The notes beneath the pieces are model-generated. The model made no database searches. It saw only the letters and a program-made list of their open reading frames with translations, and was not told the origin of the DNA. From Pratylenchus scribneri (Eukaryota > Nematoda > Chromadorea > Rhabditida > Pratylenchidae): a DNA stretch of 64,000 nucleotides. Below are positions 37,201 to 48,068 of this stretch, one piece after another. The first letter of the stretch is position 1, and each line of letters starts with the position of its first letter. The DNA lies in the NCBI GenBank assembly GCA_030063045.1, contig JAQSEB010000027.1:248001-312000 (forward strand). Direction: 5' to 3'. Made by a program: the position numbers and the translations under genes.

Positions 37201-40200
37201 TAAGATATTTAATTTTGTAAATATTTTTTTGCGCGATTAATTTTTTACCTTTTCGCTACGCACATATTAATATTTTCTGATGTCTGTTGCTGCTTTTGTA
37301 CATGTTCCTGGAATTTATTTTCTACAATTATGTAAATAATGTTTTTTAATGACCGCACAAAGCATTATTATTTTAAAAAAATTTGACCCATTTTGTCTCA
37401 TAATCAGATATATGGTGAAAGGTGGAATAATGACTTTACTATAATTTAAGTTCTAATTTATTTGTTTTTCTGTCTATCTAAACGTAAAATATCAAATAGT
37501 CAATAGATATAGATATGCAAGATTTTTGCATTATTACATATACCATCAGCATTCCCAAAATAAATGAATGGTATATCTCTGAACAGATATTCTAACAATC
37601 AAAATATTTTTTAAAAAAAATTTATTCGACCTGATTTTTGGCAGTGGTGACCAAAATTTTTTGCTTTTTTTCGTTAGATATTCCTCCGACATTTGTCTGC
37701 TTCTAAAAATTAAAAAAAACATAAATTATATTTACTTGTAAATTTTTTACCTCTCCAAATTCAAAACCTTTCATTCTGAAATAAATTAACAAGCAACCAA
37801 CGTTGCAATCTTTTCCTTTTCTTTTTTGGTTTTTTGCAGGAATTTTAATGTCAGGAACTGAAAATAAAATTAATAATTTATATCATAAATTAATTAAATA
37901 TACATTTTCCCAGATGTCGAATTTGTTCTTCAATATAATTAATGCATTCTGTGTTGTTTTCATGCAGATTACAATTGAAAAATTCTGCCTCTCGTTTATT
38001 CAATATTTCTTCTTTGAAATGTTTAATTTTAAGGTAGCATATTTTACATATTGGTTTGGGAACATCTTTTGCATGGTAATTGCCCTTTTCAGTTTGATTC
38101 AAGCATGTATGACATTTTGGGTACTGAAAAATTGGAATTCACCTAAAGATCTTGCAGCTAAAAACCCAAATTTTTTACATTAAAATTTTTTATATTTATT
38201 TTTAATAAACAATAAAAATTTTTAATTTTTTTTAAACTTTTAATGATGGTTTATGTTTTTAGCCGCTTTTGCTTTGATAATATTTAAAATCGGTAAAAAA
38301 TTTTGAATATCGAAAAATTGGTTTATTTGATGATGTCAGAATTTCGCAAAAAGAAATTTTAATTCTATATAAATTCAATTTCCTTTCAATAGAAAAAGAA
38401 TTGATTTATATTTTAAATGAAAAATTATTGTTTTTAACCAAATATTTTCCACTAAAATGTAATGTAAATTGCAAAAATATACATTAAATTCTTACATCAA
38501 CAACACTACCCCTTTTTCTCTTTCGCTTGTTCTTGCCAATATCTTTTTCTTCCACAGCGGCTTGGACATGTTTTGAGGGCTCCTCCTCATATGTTGTTGC
38601 AACATTGTTCGCAAAATAAGTCTCTACTTCTTCGGGGGGCAAAAAATTTGGTTCTACTGAAGTTGAAGGCAGCTGCTGTACAATCTTATAAAAGATTATA
38701 TTTTAAATTAGTAAATAATACAAAATAAACTGTATTATTGCCATTCGCAATAACATTTTGGCTCAATTCATTTGCTTGATAATATGCTGCTAATGGCTGT
38801 GTCGTTGAGGCTATATCATTGACATGATTTTGTACAATTTGGGTAATTCCATTATGAGATCCATGGAAAGGTTGGCCTAACATTTGATTGAACTGTAGAT
38901 TCAGAAAAATTTTTTGAAAATAAATATAAAATAATTTAATTTCTTACATAATTTTCCTTATCACCATTAAATCAATAAATCCTATACCTCAATATATATC
39001 AGTTGTTTCAGCTTATTCTAATATATAATTTCTTTTTTTATTTTTCTCCATTTTTTTAGAGTATAAAAAATTTACCGGACAATTGGGCACAAATTAAAAT
39101 TCGGAAAATTGGGCACGGACAACTGGGCACAAGCGAACAATTGGGCACCACAATAAAAATAGTTTCAATTATTTGGTATGAATTAAGACGCTGTTTGACT
39201 TCCCCGTCTTTTCCCTATGCTCCGAACCATAACCTAAACCCTAATCCTAGCCCTAACTCTAATCGCAAATGTAAAAAAAATTATGAAAATTTTATTGTGG
39301 TGCCCAATTGTCCGCTTGTGCCCAATTGTCCAAATTTGGCTGGTGCCCAATTGTCCAGTGCCCAATTATCCATCCAAGAGTAAAAGTAAAGAAAAAGTAA
39401 TAAAACCTCACATTAAAAAAGTAAATAAAACTTAAAAAAATTATTTTTAAAATTATTTAAAAATTTATTTTATAATGTATATCTTCTATTAATATTCCCT
39501 GAGGCCTTAGAAATGTGCAAAATTTAGGTTCTAGCAATGTTATCTGTGGACATTTTGAACAAAATAAGCGTTTTTATTGAGCCCAATATCATCACTAATA
39601 AGAAAGGCAATAAAAAATTTTTAAAAATAATTTATTAAGTCCAGAACCGTGTAACGAAATTTGGGCACCGACGAACTTTGGGCACCACGAATTATGGGCA
39701 CCGCGAATTTTGGGCACCTCGAATTATGGGCACCAAATTGGAGAAATAGCCTTAAGCTATCTCAAAATGAATTTATTCATCAATTAAATGAATTTCATGA
39801 TCATTTAATGATCATATCAGATGCTAAATTCGGGTTTTTCTGGCTTTTCCTAGAGTAAATTTTGAAATAAAATTTTCTAAAAATAATGCAAATGATATAT
39901 CAATCGGCGCGTCTCAACGAGCTGATTATGAATCTGCTATTGGATTTTACAATAAGTTCAAAAATAAAATAGTTATATGCTTTTTAATATCATATCGCAT
40001 AAAAGTGTTATATTTTTGAAATTTTAAATTTGTTTGTAAATCCAATAGCAGATTCATAATCAGCTCGTTGAGACGCGCCGATTGATATATCATTTGCATT
40101 ATTTTTAGAAAATTTTATTTCAAAATTTACTCTAGGAAAAGCCAGAAAAACCCGAATTTAGCATCTGATATGATCATTAAATGATCATGAAATTCATTTA

Positions 40201-40530
40201 ATTGATGAATAAATTCATTTTGAGATAGCTTAAGGCTATTTCTCCAATTTGGTGCCCATAATTCGAGGTGCCCAAAATTCGCGGTGCCCATAATTCGTGG
40301 TGCCCAAATTTCATGGAACCGTCAAGAACTGTGCTTCAAAGTAGGGAAGGAGAAGCTACTATTAGAGGATGGATATACATAAATAGAAGAAATAAAGTCA
40401 TTTATTCCATTTTATTTACCGGTTGCTGGTACTGCTGATTAACATTAGTACCATTTTCAGTGAAAAAAGATTCGCCGTCAACAGCAGGAATATAATTAAT
40501 TGCTGGTTGATAATATTGGTTGAATTCCAT
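34288..40530 (-). CDS. GATA-like zinc-finger protein with novel C-terminal half, 637 aa
   Basis: Thirteen exons: 40530-40420, 38892-38731, 38684-38496, 38123-37904, 37857-37751, 37702-37631, 37307-37249, 36905-36794, 36280-35993, 35860-35670, 35578-35509, 35069-34917 and 34467-34288. All are phase-consistent. The N-terminus is Gln/Asn-rich (MEFNQYYQPAINYIPA). A basic nuclear-localisation-type stretch KNKRKRKRG lies at about 142-150. It is followed by C-x2-C-x18-C-x2-C (CHTC at 158-161, CKIC at 180-183), close to the GATA-finger layout but without the usual Trp. The second half is cysteine-rich with two similar stretches (FCKAGRPKTREAF and YCASGRPLRAKILL) and ends with KRRYFVPKHWYYEHRP. A nuclear DNA-binding role is inferred. 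A wrongly merged second gene from exon 8 or 9 onward cannot be excluded. Intron 1 holds two inverted-repeat elements. Confidence 0.7.
35181..35324. repeat. Small inverted repeat in an intron
   Basis: Perfect 21-bp arms (ATTTTATGCATAGAATACGA at 35181-35200 and its complement ending at 35324) separated by about 100 bp, in intron 11 of the zinc-finger gene. It is probably a short MITE; no target duplication was identified. Confidence 0.6.
36600..36755. mobile_element. Small inverted-repeat element in an intron
   Basis: The left end has ATGGACCTACACTACAACCC then AAAGGA; the right end has TCCTTTGGGTGTAGGTCCTT, its approximate complement. The middle contains CTAGGG/TAGGGA runs similar to those in the elements at 3047, 6755, 39080 and 61849. 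It lies in intron 8 of the zinc-finger gene. Confidence 0.55.
39080..39375. mobile_element. Inverted-array element with TTGGGCAC motifs
   Basis: Several copies of GGACAATTGGGCAC (39080-39145) are mirrored by GTGCCCAATTGTCC copies at 39300-39372. The inner arms CACCACAATAAAAAT and ATTTTATTGTGGTG also pair. The middle (39225-39275) carries the telomere-like stretch with GCTCCGAACC, in reverse orientation. It lies in intron 1 of the zinc-finger gene. Confidence 0.75.
39651..40314. mobile_element. 664-bp palindromic element with 8-bp target duplication
   Basis: Arms of about 300 bp are near-perfect inverted repeats. Their outer parts are arrays of TGGGCACCNCGAATTNTGGG; the left arm has one extra unit (GACGAACTTTGGGCACC) missing from the right. 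The inner parts share the core (CAATCGGCGCGTCTCAACGA and its mirror). Flanks AGAACCGT (39643-39650) and GGAACCGT (40315-40322) look like an 8-bp target duplication with one mismatch. It lies in intron 1 of the zinc-finger gene. Confidence 0.85.
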
Positions 40531-41682
40531 TATTTATATTAATCTTCAAAATGCTTCTATAAATAAATATTAAATTATTAAATTTCTACTTATTATTTAT
40601 TTGAATTTTTAAAGAAAGAATTGTCGGTTAAAAAATTTAATGGAGATAAAATTTTTAGATATAAAAAATCGCATTAATTAGAACATTAATTTTTGATAGA
40701 TTATTCATTAAGAAATATGAGATTTTTGAATCATATAAATTATTTTATAGAATTTATATTTTATTTACCAAATACCTAAAAAAAATGCAAATAAAAAAAT
40801 TTTATAAAATTTATCATCCTCCAATATATATTAATGCTTATCTGTGATTGCTGATTGCGAGGCAAGAAGATCATTATTTTTTTTTAATTTTAATCTGTTG
40901 TCTCAAGGCAATTCATTATATTTGCATAAAATCATCTTTTTCCAGATTGGCATAATTTGATATTTCCATTATTCTTTTAAATTAATCCATATTCATTTAT
41001 CTGAAGCCCCGTTCCCAATTCCCATTGATTCTGATGAGTGAGACAATTCTATCTTTGGTGTGTTTTCCATTTTTAAATAATATTTTATTAGAAATTTTTA
41101 TCATTATATTTTTTTAATTAAAAATATTTTAAAAATATAAAGCGTTTTGGGTTATTTTAATAGAAAATATCAAATTTATGCACCTGGCTATTGTTGGATT
41201 AAGAAGGATTAAGAATTATTTGGTTTGGTTCTTAATTAGCAGAGTTATACTTAGAAAATACTATTATCTATTATCTATTATATCTATGGATATATGCAAA
41301 TTTTTCATTGTTTTTGAACATAAATCCACCAAATCTTAATCCATTTAAATATATTTTTATCGATGTTAGAAGTGCGCTCTTCAATTTGATACAAAAATCA
41401 ATAATATCGGCTAGCCCTTAGTTAACTAAAAGTTCCGTCGCTCAGTTGATATTCGTCCAGTTGTCCGTATCCTTAAAAGTTCCAATTGAATTGAGTTGCA
41501 TTTTGCATTTGCATTCTTTTATTTTTAAGAAATATTTCAACATTTGCAAATAATTATGACTAAAAAAATCTAAAAAAATATTTGTATCTTGGATTTAAAT
41601 TTTTAATAAATTTCGGAGAATTTTCAAATAATATTAAATAATTTGCACAATATAAAATAATTCCCAATGACCAAAAATCTTC
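40531..41682. other. Intergenic region, no gene seen
   Basis: Spacer between the zinc-finger gene start (40530) and the end of the receptor at 41683. It must hold the zinc-finger gene promoter at its left side. No repeat family or coding frame was recognised. Confidence 0.55.
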
Positions 41683-44624
41683 TTAACTTCGAATTGTTTG
41701 CAATCTACTATTTATAGGAGTTGTATGGAATTTCGGAACAACATTGATAATGTTGTTAGAAATTTGTGGAGATGATTCAAAATTGGAGCAAGTGATCCAG
41801 CATAAAAATGCCCTTCTATATGTTTTGATGGCAAATAATGTCACCTAAATTTTTTGTGAATTATTTTAAATTATATTAAAAAACAAACCAATGGATTAAA
41901 AAGGGCAACCAAGACTGTAAATTGGGTAGAAAAAAAGGTAGTTATGAAGAGTAATTTTTCTGCTGCTTGAATGCCAAAAATTACATTAAAATTTACAAAT
42001 ATTTGGGGCAAAAATGAGAAGCATGGCAAAATTGCCTTAAAGGATAAATATAATAATATTAAATATTTTAGAGTGGCGGAAAAAAAAAGAAAAATCGCAC
42101 ATTCGATGGGTCAAAAATTTTTAAAAATCGCAAATTTCGGAGGGTCGAAAAATTTCGAAAAATCGAAATTTCAGATGGTCAAAAAATTTTGAAAAATGGA
42201 AAATCATATTTTTTGAGTGCCAATAAATTTTCCAAAATCGCAATTGAAAATTTCAGAGTGTTTAAAATTTTTTAAAATCGCAATTATTAATTTCAGAAGG
42301 TCGAAAAATTTTTAAAAAACGCAATTCGAAATTCCAGAAATCAGAATGTCAAAAAAAAATTTATTGCAAATTGAAATTTGGCAGATTTATAAATTTTAAA
42401 AAATTCCTAATTCTAAAATTTAGAGGGTGAAAAAATTTTCGAAAATCATAAATTATAAGAGGAGGGTCAAAAAATTTTTGAAAATTGCAAATCGAAATTA
42501 TTTCGAAAAATAAATTTTCAAATCGCAAATTCGGAAGGTGGAAAAATTTCCAAAGTCTTAAATCGAAATTTCAGATTGTCAAAAAAATTTCGAAAATTCG
42601 AAATTTTGGTGCCAAATAAGAAGATTTCACACTGGAACAACTTCTCTGTTTGGAAATGCGTACCTGAATACAAAGGACAATGCTAATCATTTTGTTCATT
42701 TCCCGTTGCTTTCGCATTGTTGGCCCCCTATAATGGCGCCAAATGAAAAATTGAATGGAAAAACCACAAAAAATAATAATTGCATAATTTGCAATGGTAA
42801 GGCCAAATCCATAGGAGGAAACGAAATTGCCCAAAGCATTGGTTCCCTTAAAAATTTATAGAATATAATAGAAAAACTATTCCAATTTTTTTAATGAAAA
42901 TATATTTAAAATTCTGAAAAATTATTTTAAAAATTGAAAAACTGAAAATGGCGAAAAAAATTATAACGGTTCAATGCTTTGTCGTAAAACCTCAAAACAT
43001 ATATCCAATTGATAAAAACCATTAAAACGCATCGATTGATATATAATTTTACATGGTTTGATCAAAATTTAAAAATAATAAACCTTTTGAATTTGAAGCG
43101 TATTTCGGTTTTTGGTTCAAAATTCATTTAAAATTGGTTTAACCTAAGCCAATTCATTTATCAAACGATACAATTCATTGAATTCTCTCGATGGGTATAT
43201 TGGTTTTTTATAAGTATAAGAAAAATTTCTAAACATTTATACACCGATAAAAAATTTTCATCATTTTTAATAATATTTCCTCATTTTAAATATTTCCGTT
43301 TTATTTAAAAAAATGTCTCTCACATTTGCTCTCATTGCCACAATATATCCATTTTGGCGGGCAATTGTTTGGTCCAATTCCAAAAATTCTATCCATTCTG
43401 GATTCGACAAATGTTCATTTTCGGGTGTTGGTGTATTTGAGAGGAATGAGCCAATTGGGAGAACACAAATGAATAAGGAAACCAATAAGAGAAGGAATGC
43501 ATATCTTTTCATGGTCATTTGGAAATTCCTTCAAAATTAATTATATAATTTGAATACGGTTTCATATTGATTTCATTATTTTATTTTCGAATTTAAAATA
43601 GCTTTTAAACCAAAGAAAAACATGTTTTTTTAATCAACATTTTGTCGATTTCTTTGACTTTTATGACAATATTGATCAATATTTTGCCATTTTATGTCTA
43701 TTAATATTTATAGCAATATTTTGGAATTTTTTGATGATTAGCTACTTTAGTCGATATTTTAATAATTTTTGAAGAATTTTCAAAATTTTATAATTTTTAG
43801 GAAAAAATGAAAATTTTTTGTAAAATTAAAAAAAATTTTTTTTGCAAAAATTGGCTTTTTGAAAAAATTAAAAAATTGATTTTTCATCTTCTACAATTTC
43901 GATTTTTGTGAAAATTTTATCAATGTCTATCGTCTATAAAAATTGCATTTTGAATTTAATTAATTTTAAAACTTTTTGAAAAAAACATCACCAATTTTTT
44001 TCCAATAAAAAATTTTATTATTTTCCTTAAGATTTAGATTTAGTATTTAATTGTTATCGATGATAAGGAATCCGAATATGATATTAGTTTTTCTTTATCT
44101 TTACTGGATGCACGAGTATAGGTTTGTAAACTGGTTTGGAATATTTTAAGTCCACAAAAAAATTGATAGCAATACAAATTCTGACCCTAATTATTTGTAC
44201 TATATTATTAATTTTGACTACCAATTAATCATTAAATAGCGATAAATAAAGAGGGATGAAATGTTGCTTGCAATAAAACGCGTCAGAAACACTAAAACCC
44301 GGAAACAAAGACATTGCCATGGATTGGGCAAAAAATGCACAGGTCCATAGCACCAAATAGTCCCCACGGAATTGTCCTTGAAATAAACCTATAAAAAATA
44401 TATATTTAATTTATCTATAAAAATTTATGATAACAAACTGGTTGAATTAGTAAAAAGACAAATAGTGTGAGACAATCGGTGACGCAAGTTTGGAGTAAAA
44501 TTCGACTGTAAATGCGCATTTCACTCATTGTATACCGACAGATGAGACGAATGGTCAAAATGTTGAGAAAAATCCCAAAAAAGCAAACAAATGCAGTGTG
44601 AATTGTATTAATCAGGATGATCAT
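41683..44624 (-). CDS. Str/Srd-like seven-helix chemoreceptor, 349 aa
   Basis: Six exons: 44624-44439, 44388-44222, 43528-43324, 42846-42664, 42035-41889 and 41844-41683, in one continuous frame. Helix 1 is IHTAFVCFFGIFLNILTIRL. The helix 2 exon joins to VYFKDNSVGTIWCYGP. Helix 3 ends SSLFIYRYLMINW, the YRY of the Str superfamily. Helix 4 follows (YAFLLLLVSLFICVLP). After helix 5 come MRKQREMNKMISIVLCIQ and AILPCFSFLP. Helix 7 reads LVALFNPLVTLFAI then KTYRRAFLCW, diagnostic for this superfamily. The chemosensory role is inferred from the family. The helix 3 exon is open in two frames; the chosen one is the only frame giving the YRY motif and correct phases. Intron 4 holds a minisatellite and introns 2 and 3 contain foldback remnants. 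Confidence 0.87.
42060..42600. repeat. Degenerate minisatellite in receptor intron 4
   Basis: Roughly a dozen diverged units of 35-45 bp containing AAATTTCGGAGGGTCGAAAA and TTTTCGAAAAATCGCAAAT. Copies nearest 42100-42180 are clearest. The same unit type appears in an intron of the coiled-coil gene at 56470-56680. Confidence 0.65.
42945..43200. mobile_element. Decayed foldback element in receptor intron 3
   Basis: It begins GAAAATGGCGAAAAAAATTA then TAACGGTTCAATGC. It contains the core ACGCATCGATTGATATATAA and a weak mirror near 43150-43190. Same subfamily as 18850 and 44757. Confidence 0.6.
44040..44155. repeat. Half copy of the 24733 element
   Basis: GGAATCCGAATATGATATTA then GTTTTTC, CTTTACTGG and GTTTGTAAACTGGTTTGG align with the left arm of the palindromic element at 24733 (near 24828-24895). 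The mirror arm is absent. It lies in intron 2 of the Str/Srd-like receptor gene. Confidence 0.6.
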
Positions 44625-44756
44625 ATTTTTTCTTTATTTTTTGAACTTTTAGATTTTTTAATTTTTTTATTCAAAATTTAATTATGAAATTTAACTTGAA
44701 TCTGAATTCTTTAAAGAGACTGTTTTTAATCTGCAAAAATAAGTAATGAAAATGCA

Positions 44757-45010
44757 GAAATGATTATAACGTTTTAGTGTTTTTGTTCTTAAACAACCAA
44801 ACCTCATAACTAATCGTGAGATCTCATCAAGACGCGTTTATCGGTATCGGTATATAATTTGTCATGATTTAATCAAAAATTAATGGTATTAAACCGTTTA
44901 AAACATTTTTCTATTTTTGATTCAAAACTACTTTTAATTTGGTTAAAACCAAGCCAAATCATTATCAAATGAAGCGTTGACGAGATCTACGGATTTGAAA
45001 TTTGTTTGAA
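44757..45010. mobile_element. Decayed foldback element upstream of receptor
   Basis: It starts near GAAATGATTATAACGTTTTA and carries the core GATCTCATCAAGACGCGTTT then TATCGGTATATAATTTG. A decayed mirror (GCGTTGACGAGATCTACGG) lies near 44974. It sits about 130 bp upstream of the receptor start, so it could affect its promoter. Confidence 0.6.
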
Positions 45011-46750
45011 TGTTTAGGATACATTTTTAATCAATTATTAATCGGTATAAAATTTTTTTACCTATTAAGTAGTAGGGGAAAAATAAAATATTAAATAATA
45101 TTTTTAAAGAATGAACGCTTACTTTTCGAATAAAAATTTCTCGTTAATAAAGGTTAAATTTTAAAAAGAAAAATTAATGCCTTTCATTTAAATGAATATA
45201 ATAGTGGCGTGCCTTCTTTGCCCACTTTCTTCAATCAGAAGAAAATGAAATACAAAATGAATGTTTTTTGTATTTCAATTAATTCATAAAAATATGAAAA
45301 AAAGAAGAAAAATCTGTCAAATTAAAGTTCAGCAATGGGCCATTTTTTATTTATTTCTTATTTACGAGGGAATGAAAATAAGGAATATAAATTAATATTA
45401 ATTGAATCAGTAAAAAATATAAAAAAATGAATAAGGGAAATCGAGAATACAAAAATATTATTATAAAATTCCATAATGTACAAATCTTTTTTCCATCATA
45501 ATTTTTACAAAAAAGATTTATTTGAAAAATTGAACAATAATTTATTTGTTTTTGGCACGCAAATTTGCAGCCAAATGTATTTGTACAGGAAAATTAAAAA
45601 TCTTCTAATCTGCAAATTTCCATGAAAATGCGTGCTAACATTTTCTCTCGATTAAAAATGAAGGGGGGGTGGGTAGTGGTAGTGGCAAGAAGCTGTGTTA
45701 GCATTTCAAATTTAATTGTACCTGTACATCTTATATTGGTCTCATAAGCATAATAGTTCGTTCGCTCCTACTCTTATTCAACTAAAGTACTGATGTTTAA
45801 TAGGAGAATATTTAATAGATACTTAATCTTATTTTGAGATTGATTTAAAATTGTAAGAATATTAATATGTTTTCGATTAATTAATTTAAAAATTTATTTT
45901 CTATTAATTAAAAAAATGTATTTTCGATTAAATAAAAATATTTATTTTCGAATAATAAGATATATCTAATTGTACATAGATTTGATAGGATTGGAAGATT
46001 GTGAGCACCCAAGAATTATCCAAAATGAACATTGTGAAATTTGAACACTCAAAGACAAGGATGAAATTCAGAAAAGATTGACCAATTATATTTTTAATTC
46101 AATGGTTGAAATTCTATTTAAAATTAAATTAAATCAATATATTTGACTTCTGGGAGTTATTTAAATTTTCTTCAATTATTTTGATATTAAATTGACTAAT
46201 ATTAATTTTTTATAATTTTGCATCTTATGCTAAATTCAAAATTTTTTAAATCATTTTTTTATGTCAAAACTCGAATACTAAAACAGTTTACATACATTAA
46301 CTGATTTATAAATTTTGAACACAATTTTTTTATTATATTTTTTGACGCCAAAAATCAATAAATTTTTAAATTCGTAAATTAATCATTTGATGGGTTTCTA
46401 AAAAGTTGGCAAATTTACTTGACAAGATTTTAATTTTCTTGGACAATGCAAATAGGAATTGACTATAAATAAAATTATAGTTACATTTTCTACAATTAGT
46501 AAATAATTATGCTGCTTATTTGTGGAACTGTATTCTGCTAGATGTCAAGTAGGGTATAAAAATATCTATTCCCCTTTAATTAAATCAAATTTGCTAAAAG
46601 CAATGAGGAATGTTGCATAAAATATTTAAAAATACCCATAACAATTTAAAAATAAATTATTTAATTTTATTTTTTAAATATATAATTATAAAATGAATTC
46701 AAATGTGTAAAAAAAGAATAAATGTGGTGGTGAACAGAAAAATTGATGGT
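45011..46750. other. Intergenic region, no gene seen
   Basis: A+T-rich spacer. A short G-rich tract (GGGGGGGTGGGTAGTGG) lies at about 45663. No coding frame or repeat family was recognised. Confidence 0.5.
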
Positions 46751-46779
46751 GAAAAGAAAATCATATAGGAAAGACCAAG

Positions 46780-46945
46780 GCATTGGTGGGGATCCGTGCC
46801 ATTTACGATGCCATTGGCCAGCCAATTCCGGATCAAATGCCCCAAATTGTGCAGCAATATCCCCGCCGGATCATCAACCGCGCACTGCGAACCATTGGCG
46901 AACGCATATTTGGCCAATACCAACAACATCGATATCCCCTAAAAT
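46780..46945. other. GC-rich coding-like island, strand uncertain
   Basis: A sharply GC-richer block, open on both strands. Plus reads AIYDAIGQPIPDQMPQIV then QQYPRRIINRALRTIGERIF after a possible acceptor (GACCAAG). Minus reads MLLVLAKYAFANGSQCAVDD and onward to a stop at 46699 after a good acceptor (GATTTTAG at about 46938). The minus frame would be a last exon or a small secreted protein; the plus frame looks like a basic amphipathic domain. Neither can be joined to other exons by eye. Confidence 0.4.
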
Positions 46946-47293
46946 CAATGAATTTATTTTTCAAAAAATAAAATTAAAAATTCAAGTTCAAAATTTAAGG
47001 CCTTAAATTCGTATTTTGATATTCAAATTAGTTAAAATAAATTTGTTTTATTTTTTATTTCCTACAGAAATATTCGATCATCAATTTTAGATATTTTTAT
47101 AGAGAAGAATTGGTCATAATCAATGAATTTATATTTCAAAAAATAAAATAAAAATTGCAAGTTCAAAATTTAAGGCTTTAATTTCGTATTTTGAAAATCA
47201 AATCAGTAAAAATAAATTTGTTTTATTTTAGAATTCCTACAAAAATATTCGATCATCAATTTTAGATATATTGATGGAGAAGACATTTACCAT
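46944..47293. repeat. Tandem duplication, 175-bp period
   Basis: Two copies of a 175-bp segment beginning ATCAATGAATTTATTTTTCA, starting at 46944 and 47119, with moderate divergence. It is non-coding, directly right of the GC-rich island. The first copy overlaps the island's right edge. Confidence 0.75.
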
Positions 47294-48068
47294 GGATAAT
47301 TCAAATTTGTATATGTTTTATATATATCAAAATGGCCAAATTTTCGATAACTTCTTAAATTTTTTCGCTCTTATAAAATGTTATCATCAATCACAATAAT
47401 AAATTTCGTATATAAGCAAAACTTTATAAAATGACAAAAAATAATATAATTGTTAAAAATGGAATGAATCGTGCAAAAAATTCTGAATATAATAACTAAA
47501 GATTGGGGGATATTATTAGTAAATAAAAAAGATTAATTTGTATTTTTGTAATTTTGTCAAATATATCAAAAATACATTTTTCAAATGTTCCTCGTCTTCT
47601 TTCTAATTCTCATATTGATGCACAATTTTTGGATAATCTTTATACAATTCAACATTCTGATTTTTCAATCCATCTCCCTGAATATAAGAGGGAAAAAATT
47701 TTATTTTTTTTTATTCTCATAATATTCCAAAAATCAATTTTTTATTCTAAAAAATTTTTTCATATAAACTCCAATATGCAAAAAGGAGATAATATATTTA
47801 ATATTTAGTTACGAAAAATTGAGTTTAATCATTTATTTAGCAAATTTTTTTATAAAACCTTATCCAATTATATATTTCTTTAAAGTTCAGAGTTATATTA
47901 TGGCCTATATGATAGGTTTTTAAATGGATTTTAGTAAGCCATGTTTTATTGTATCAAAAAGACAAAATTTTTTCGATATTAATTTTTTGTCAAGTTTTAC
48001 ATTTTATTAAAAAATTAAATGACTTCACGATTAAGCTAAAAATTTTTTTATTAATCCACCTTTAATAT
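47294..48068. other. Spacer downstream of the galectin-like gene
   Basis: A+T-rich, presumably containing the 3' untranslated region of the gene ending at 48069. A plus-strand 84-codon frame at 47554-47808 has no support and is not called. Confidence 0.5.

Noticed and set aside
37803..38183. 126-codon plus-strand open frame with membrane-like stretches
   Set aside because: It is exactly antisense to the exons at 37857-37751 and 38123-37904 of the zinc-finger gene, which have proper splice sites and the cysteine motif. The hydrophobicity is a mirror effect of the opposite frame.
44222..44388. Alternative frame ending SVSDAFYCKQHF for the third-helix exon of the Str/Srd-like receptor
   Set aside because: Although open, it cannot be joined in phase to the next exon and lacks the YRY motif. 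The other frame gives SSLFIYRYLMINW and correct phases on both sides.
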